DNA of 37,533 nucleotides from an uncultured Lachnospiraceae bacterium. GTDB taxonomy: Bacteria > Bacillota > Clostridia > Lachnospirales > Lachnospiraceae. The position numbers and the translations under genes are program-made. Shown here in pieces: positions 33,401 through 37,533 of the stretch; positions within the stretch are counted from its first letter, which is position 1; each line of letters starts with the position of its first letter. A model generated the notes under the pieces. It made no database searches and was not told the origin of the DNA. It saw only the letters and a program-made list of their open reading frames with translations. Where the stretch lies: NCBI GenBank assembly GCA_949076555.1, contig CARUOB010000026.1, forward strand, positions 1 to 37,533, in the 5' to 3' direction.

Positions 33401-34249
33401 ATGGATGAGGAAAAGAGACTGTCAAGAAAAAAGAATATTTTGTTTAGCGTAATCGCGGTGGCGCTTTTTTGTGTGTTGCTGTTTCCGCTGTACTGGGCGC
33501 TTATCACGTCCCTAAAGACGGAGCAGGAAATATTTCAAAATCCCCCCACCTTTTATCCCCATATCCTGAACACGAAATCCTATGCGGCGCAGGTGGAGAC
33601 GGGTGATTTCAACATGTTCCGCTCCTTTGCGAACAGCTTCCTGATTTCAACGGGGGCTACGCTTATCGCGGTTCTTCTGGCGGTGCCCGCTTCTTACGGG
33701 ATTGCCAAGTATCGTTTTAAGGCGAGAAAGGTATTGCTGCTCTCCTTTCTTGTGACGCAGATGCTTCCGGTATCGGTGCTCTTAACGCCCATGTTTATCA
33801 TGTTTAAAAACATGCATGTGTACAACACATGGGTGGCGGCAGTGTTAGCGGACGCCACCATCGGCATCCCCTTCTCGGTATTGATTTTGAAAAACTATTT
33901 CGCGTCCATACCGAAGGATCTGGAGGAGGCGGCTTATCTGGACGGGTGCAATAAGTTCACCGCTTTCGTGCGGATTCTGATTCCCATCGCCAAGCCGGGC
34001 GTTATGGTCTGCGCCATCTTCTCTTTCCTGTATGCGTGGGGAGATTTGGCCTACGGGATGACCTTTATTCTGGACCAGGAGAAGCGGCCTATCACGGCGG
34101 GTATCTTTAACTTTATGGGGCAGTACGGGACGAAGTGGAGTTATCTGACGGCTTTTGCGGTGGTGACGATCATTCCTGTTGCGCTGATTTTTATCTTTAT
34201 GCAAAAATATATCGTGAGCGGTATGACGAGCGGGGCGGTCAAGGGGTGA
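33401..34249 (+). CDS. sugar ABC transporter permease (MalG/UgpE type)
   Basis: A 282-residue permease with six hydrophobic segments. The EAA loop reads DLEEAAYLDGCNKFTAFVRILIP. The N-terminal segment FCVLLFPLYWALITSLK and the C-terminal TSGAVKG are typical of the CUT1 MalG type. AGGGAGGG lies about six bases before the ATG. It is the partner of the permease encoded at 32432. Confidence 0.94.
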   Translation: MDEEKRLSRKKNILFSVIAVALFCVLLFPLYWALITSLKTEQEIFQNPPTFYPHILNTKSYAAQVETGDFNMFRSFANSFLISTGATLIAVLLAVPASYGIAKYRFKARKVLLLSFLVTQMLPVSVLLTPMFIMFKNMHVYNTWVAAVLADATIGIPFSVLILKNYFASIPKDLEEAAYLDGCNKFTAFVRILIPIAKPGVMVCAIFSFLYAWGDLAYGMTFILDQEKRPITAGIFNFMGQYGTKWSYLTAFAVVTIIPVALIFIFMQKYIVSGMTSGAVKG

Positions 34250-34251
34250 AA

Positions 34252-34357
34252 AGAAGTTCTAAAGACGTCCCGCCATAGGACGGGACGCCAAGAACTTCTA
34301 GGAGTTGCTCTGCAACTCCGTTTCACCCTGGAGAATGCCTGAAAAACGGCATTCTCC
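34252..34357 (+). repeat. three consecutive perfect hairpins before the GH31 gene
   Basis: Hairpin A: AGAAGTTCT (34252-34260) with AGAACTTCT (34291-34299), containing CGTCCCG (34266-34272) with CGGGACG (34281-34287). Hairpin B: GGAGTTGC (34301-34308) with GCAACTCC (34312-34319), three-base loop. Hairpin C: GGAGAATGCC (34330-34339) with GGCATTCTCC (34348-34357), eight-base loop. They begin two bases after the permease stop codon. None is followed by a T-run, so simple termination is not the obvious role; the rest of the 207-base gap is purine rich. Confidence 0.8.
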
Positions 34358-34456
34358 GCGGTGCTTTGGGAAGCCGGGAGAAATTGAGAGAAATGAAACG
34401 GCATTCTTTGAAATAATTTGGGAAACCGGAAGAAATGAGAAAAGGAAGGTGGGCGT

Positions 34457-36445
34457 ATGTTAGATATCGGAGACAACAAGTTGGTGTACCGTTATGATGC
34501 GGAGGAGGTGTGGATTGAGGCCTGGGGGCCGGATGGGCTGCGGGTGCGGGGTACGAAGGAGAGTCGGATGCCGGAGGAGGACTGGGCGTTAATCTGCAAG
34601 GGTAAGGCGGAGGCGGAACTTTCGTACACGGAACAGGGGGCAAGGATCGCCAACGGGAAGATCCGCGCCGAGATCACGAAACTTGGCAAGATTACGATGT
34701 ACCATGCCGACGGGCGGCTGATTCTGGAAGAATATTGCAGGAACCGCAGGGATCTGCTGGACCCAAAGTGCAGCGCCATCGAGGTGGAGGCGAGGGAGTT
34801 TAAGCCCATTCAGGGCGGGGACTATCACCTGACCATGCGGTTTGAATCGGTGGATAAGGAAGAGAAAATCTATGGTATGGGGCAGTACCAGCAGCCTTAT
34901 CTGGATTTAAAGGGGCTGGATCTGGAGCTGGCGCACCGCAATTCGCAGGCCAGCGTGCCCTTTGCGCTCTCTTCTCTCGGGTACGGTTTCCTCTGGAACA
35001 ATCCCGGTGTGGGGCGTGCGGTGTTTGGCAAGAATATCATGAGCTTTGAGGCCTATTCCACGAAAACGCTGGATTATTGGGTGACGGCGGGCAATACGCC
35101 TGCACAGATAGAGGAGGCCTATGCGGCTGTGACTGGGACGGTTCCGATGATGCCGGAGTACGGACTCGGCTTCTGGCAGTGTAAGCTCCGCTACCAGACG
35201 CAGGAGGAGCTTTTGTCGGTGGCAAGAGAATATAAGCGGAGAAATCTGCCCATCGACCTGATCGTCATTGACTTTTTCCACTGGCCCAAGCAGGGGGAGT
35301 GGAAGTTTGACCCGACATACTGGCCCGATCCGGCGGCCATGGTGCGGGAACTTAAGGAAATGGGCATCGAGCTGATGGTTTCCATCTGGCCAACGGTGGA
35401 CAAGACATGCGGGAACTATGAGGAGATGCTGGAGAAGGGTTATCTGATCCGCACGGAGCGGGGCGTGCGCGTGGGACTGGATTTTCAGGGGGCAACCATC
35501 CACTATGACGCCACCAATCCGGAAGCAAGGGATTATGTGTGGAATAAGGCGAAGCAGAACTATTATGATCTGGGCATTAAGGTATTCTGGCTGGACGAGG
35601 CGGAGCCGGAGTACACGGCGTACGACTTTGATAACTACCGTTATCACCGGGGCACCGACTTACAGATCGGCAATATATACCCTGTGGACTATGCCAGAAC
35701 GTTTTACGAGGGGATGGAGCGGGAAGGGCAGAAAAATATCGTAAACCTCTTGCGCTGTGCCTGGGCAGGCAGCCAGATATACGGTGCGCTTGTCTGGTCG
35801 GGGGACATTGCGTCCAGCTTTGAGAGTATGCGAAACCAGCTTGCGGCGGGGCTGAACATGGGACTTGCGGGGATACCGTGGTGGACAACGGACATCGGCG
35901 GCTTCCATGGCGGCAATCCGGATGATCCGGCGTTCCGGGAGCTTTTCGTCAGATGGTTTGCCTGGGGGACGTTTTGTCCGGTGATGCGTCTGCACGGAGA
36001 CAGGGAGCCGAGACAGCCGCAGGTGGGCACGACGGGAGGCGCCACATGCCGTTCCGGCGCGGCCAACGAGGTGTGGAGCTACGGGGAAAAGGTGTATGAG
36101 ATCTGCAGGAAGTATATGGAATACAGAGAGCGGATGCGTCCCTACACGAGAAGGTTAATGAAGGAGGCGCATGAGAAGGGCACGCCGGTTATGAGAACGC
36201 TCTTCTATATGTACCCGGAAGACTGTGCATGCTGGGATGTGGAGGATGAGTATATGTACGGCCCCGATGTGCTGGTGGCGCCGGTACTCTATGCGGGACA
36301 GACGAAGCGAAGCGTCTATCTGCCCGAGGGCGACAACTGGGTGGAGTTCGCTACCGGGAAAGAGTACACAGGCGGACAGCGGGTGGTGGCGGACGCGCCG
36401 CTTGACGTGATTCCGGTGTTTGTGCGGAAAAAGGCAAATAAGTAA
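34457..36445 (+). CDS. GH31 family alpha-glycosidase (alpha-xylosidase/alpha-glucosidase type)
   Basis: Glycoside hydrolase family 31 enzymes release alpha-linked glucose or xylose with retention. The 662-residue protein has an N-terminal beta-sandwich and a TIM-barrel core with PIDLIVIDFFHWP, nucleophile Asp380 in FWLDEAEPE and likely acid/base Asp450 in VWSGDIASSF. DIGGF and MRLHGDREPR follow. There is no signal peptide, so it acts in the cytoplasm on the sugar taken up by the ABC importer. At 662 residues it is shorter than many family members (about 770) at the ends. Substrate choice (xylo- or gluco-) cannot be told from sequence alone. AAAGGAAGG precedes the ATG. Confidence 0.93.
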   Translation: MLDIGDNKLVYRYDAEEVWIEAWGPDGLRVRGTKESRMPEEDWALICKGKAEAELSYTEQGARIANGKIRAEITKLGKITMYHADGRLILEEYCRNRRDLLDPKCSAIEVEAREFKPIQGGDYHLTMRFESVDKEEKIYGMGQYQQPYLDLKGLDLELAHRNSQASVPFALSSLGYGFLWNNPGVGRAVFGKNIMSFEAYSTKTLDYWVTAGNTPAQIEEAYAAVTGTVPMMPEYGLGFWQCKLRYQTQEELLSVAREYKRRNLPIDLIVIDFFHWPKQGEWKFDPTYWPDPAAMVRELKEMGIELMVSIWPTVDKTCGNYEEMLEKGYLIRTERGVRVGLDFQGATIHYDATNPEARDYVWNKAKQNYYDLGIKVFWLDEAEPEYTAYDFDNYRYHRGTDLQIGNIYPVDYARTFYEGMEREGQKNIVNLLRCAWAGSQIYGALVWSGDIASSFESMRNQLAAGLNMGLAGIPWWTTDIGGFHGGNPDDPAFRELFVRWFAWGTFCPVMRLHGDREPRQPQVGTTGGATCRSGAANEVWSYGEKVYEICRKYMEYRERMRPYTRRLMKEAHEKGTPVMRTLFYMYPEDCACWDVEDEYMYGPDVLVAPVLYAGQTKRSVYLPEGDNWVEFATGKEYTGGQRVVADAPLDVIPVFVRKKANK

Positions 36446-36452
36446 GCGGATG

Positions 36453-36482
36453 AAAGACGTGGGCCAAAGAGCTCACGTCTTT
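36453..36482 (+). terminator. terminator after the GH31 gene
   Basis: AAAGACGTGGGC (36453-36464) pairs with GCTCACGTCTTT (36471-36482), 12 pairs with one wobble, six-base loop. The T-run is short (TTTT including the stem end). Confidence 0.7.
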
Positions 36483-36527
36483 TCGGCTTCACCATGCAAA
36501 AAGGTGCACCCCGGCCAAGGCGGATTG

Positions 36528-36536
36528 TGATACAAT
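36528..36536 (+). promoter_or_regulatory. extended -10 promoter for the HAD gene
   Basis: TGA followed by TACAAT (36531-36536) gives an extended -10 about 34 bases before the gene start; the -35 is weak. Confidence 0.45.
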
Positions 36537-36570
36537 GAACGAAACGACAGTGAGAGAAGGAGAAGGATGC

Positions 36571-37386
36571 ATGACAAAATACAGGTTAATCGCCCTCGAC
36601 ATGGACGGCACACTTTTACGGTCAGATAAATCTCTTGATCCTGCTACCATCCGGGACATAGAGGAGGCGGCAGGAAAGGGGATTCAGGCCGTGTACGGCA
36701 CGGGGCGTGCGATGATCGAACTGCTTTCCTATGTGAGACAAATCCCTTCTATGCGCTACGCCGTATGTCTGAGCGGGGCGCTGGTGTATGATTTTAAGGA
36801 GCAGAAGAGTATTTTCTGCCGTGAACTGTCCGGGTTATGTATCGGGGAGATTGTCAAAACGGCACAGAAGTATGATGCTATGGCACATTTTCTGACGGAA
36901 AAGGAGTCTGTTGTCAGAATTGACCAAGTAAGTCATATGGCGGATTTTCATATGGGAGTCTACCAGCCGATGTTTCTGGAATTGACCAGAAAGGTTGAAG
37001 ATATGGCGGCGGAGGCCCTTCGGTATGATTCCATTCCCAAAGTAAATGTGTATTTCCGCTCTGTGCAGGATCGGGCGCAGGCCTACGAGGCATTGAAACA
37101 TCTGCCGCTTTCCTTTGCCTTTGCGGAAGGGGCGTCCCTGGAGATGAATGCGGCGGGGGTGACGAAGGCAAGCGGCCTGCATGCTCTTGCGTCACATCTT
37201 GGCATAGCAATGACTGAGACGGTCGGTATCGGGGATGCGGACAATGACAGGGCGATGTTAGAGGCGGCAGGACTGTCGGTGGCTATGGGAAACGCAGCCG
37301 AGGATATCAAGGCTTTGTGCGATGTTGTCACAGCGGACAACGACCACAACGGTGTGGGGGAGGCGATCCGCAGGTATTGTCTGTGA
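36571..37386 (+). CDS. Cof-type HAD family phosphatase
   Basis: A 271-residue haloacid dehalogenase-like hydrolase of the Cof/YidA group, which dephosphorylates sugar phosphates and similar small molecules in the cytoplasm. Motif I is DMDGT with Asp10 (nucleophile) and Asp12; motif III Lys is in VTKASGL; motif IV is GIGDADNDRAML. The cap domain lies between about residues 85 and 195. The start ATG 36571 (MTKYRLIALDMDG) follows GAAGGAGAAGG; an earlier ATG at 36535 overlaps the predicted promoter and is unlikely. It may serve the sugar locus, but is behind its own promoter. Confidence 0.93.
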   Translation: MTKYRLIALDMDGTLLRSDKSLDPATIRDIEEAAGKGIQAVYGTGRAMIELLSYVRQIPSMRYAVCLSGALVYDFKEQKSIFCRELSGLCIGEIVKTAQKYDAMAHFLTEKESVVRIDQVSHMADFHMGVYQPMFLELTRKVEDMAAEALRYDSIPKVNVYFRSVQDRAQAYEALKHLPLSFAFAEGASLEMNAAGVTKASGLHALASHLGIAMTETVGIGDADNDRAMLEAAGLSVAMGNAAEDIKALCDVVTADNDHNGVGEAIRRYCL

Positions 37387-37468
37387 GAGGTCTGACAAGG
37401 CGGATGGCAGAACGGAAAGCGCAAGAGACTGATACAGTCAGTGACAGAAAAGTATCAAGGAGGAGAAA

Positions 37469-37533
37469 GATTGAAAATTAAAATTTTCAATCGCGAGATT
37501 TGTGTCTGCGCGTTGCTTGCCACAAACTCGATA
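37469..37533 (+). repeat. repeated structured RNA-like element, copy 3 (cut by window end)
   Basis: Helix 1 is GATTGAAAATT (37469-37479) with AATTTTCAATC (37482-37492). Helix 2 is CGAG and TTTGTG (37494-37504, one bulged A) with CACAAA and CTCG (37521-37530). The 16-base loop and the missing downstream part prevent checking the third helix and pseudoknot. A Shine-Dalgarno-like AAGGAGG at about 37458-37464 and a TTG at 37471 open a frame (MKIKIFNREIC...) that runs to the window end, so part of it could be coding. Confidence 0.65.

Noticed and set aside
1..37533. CRISPR array, tRNA, rRNA, complete insertion sequence or prophage genes
   Set aside because: I found no regularly spaced direct repeats, no tRNA or rRNA sequence and no intact transposase or integrase; the only mobile-type trace is the truncated Rpn-family remnant.

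Overview
The window looks like chromosomal DNA of a Gram-positive anaerobe of the Clostridia, most likely a gut-type Lachnospiraceae. The signs are the tig-clpP-clpX-lon-engB order, strong AGGAGG ribosome binding sites, a YesM/YesN-type two-component pair beside a sugar ABC importer, DUF5714 and Rpn-family sequences, and an S-component thiamine transporter. This is inferred from gene families and layout; no taxonomic marker gene is present. Nearly all genes lie on the + strand; only thiT and an MFS gene are on the - strand.

Layout. 1-48 is the tail of an upstream gene. 257-6868 is a protein quality-control block: trigger factor, ClpP, ClpX, Lon and the ribosome-assembly GTPase EngB. 6865-9226 holds three membrane proteins (AI-2E-type exporter family, VanZ-like, DUF308) in overlapping or close order. 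9468-9947 is an unrecognised protein. 10108-11080 is thiT on the - strand behind a clear TPP riboswitch. 11101-13266 holds a CPBP membrane protease, a 5'-truncated Rpn-family remnant and a methyltransferase. 13349-15699 is a divergent MFS/AraC pair. 15845-19203 has a cysteine-rich DUF5714 protein and a soluble hybrid histidine kinase. 19540-25580 is gltBD (glutamate synthase). 25687-27327 is an L,D-transpeptidase. 27542-37386 is a carbohydrate locus: sensor kinase, AraC-type response regulator, lipoprotein binding protein, two permeases, a GH31 glycosidase and a HAD phosphatase.

The most unusual feature is a repeated structured element seen in front of clpX (2251-2373), in front of gltB (19392-19526), and at the very end of the window (37469-37533, cut off). 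Each copy starts with an inverted repeat GATTGAAAA...TTTTCAATC, followed at once by a second hairpin of different sequence. In the two complete copies a third hairpin follows, and then a strand complementary to the loop of hairpin 2 lies just before the start codon. The paired sequences differ between copies while the pairing is kept, as expected of an RNA structure with a pseudoknot. I cannot match it to a named family from memory, and an Rfam/covariance search would decide.

Other non-coding signals include several strong intrinsic terminators, a TPP aptamer whose last hairpin includes the thiT ribosome binding site, a run of three perfect hairpins before the GH31 gene, twin operator-like boxes before the sugar-binding protein, and a 16-base repeat with three copies.
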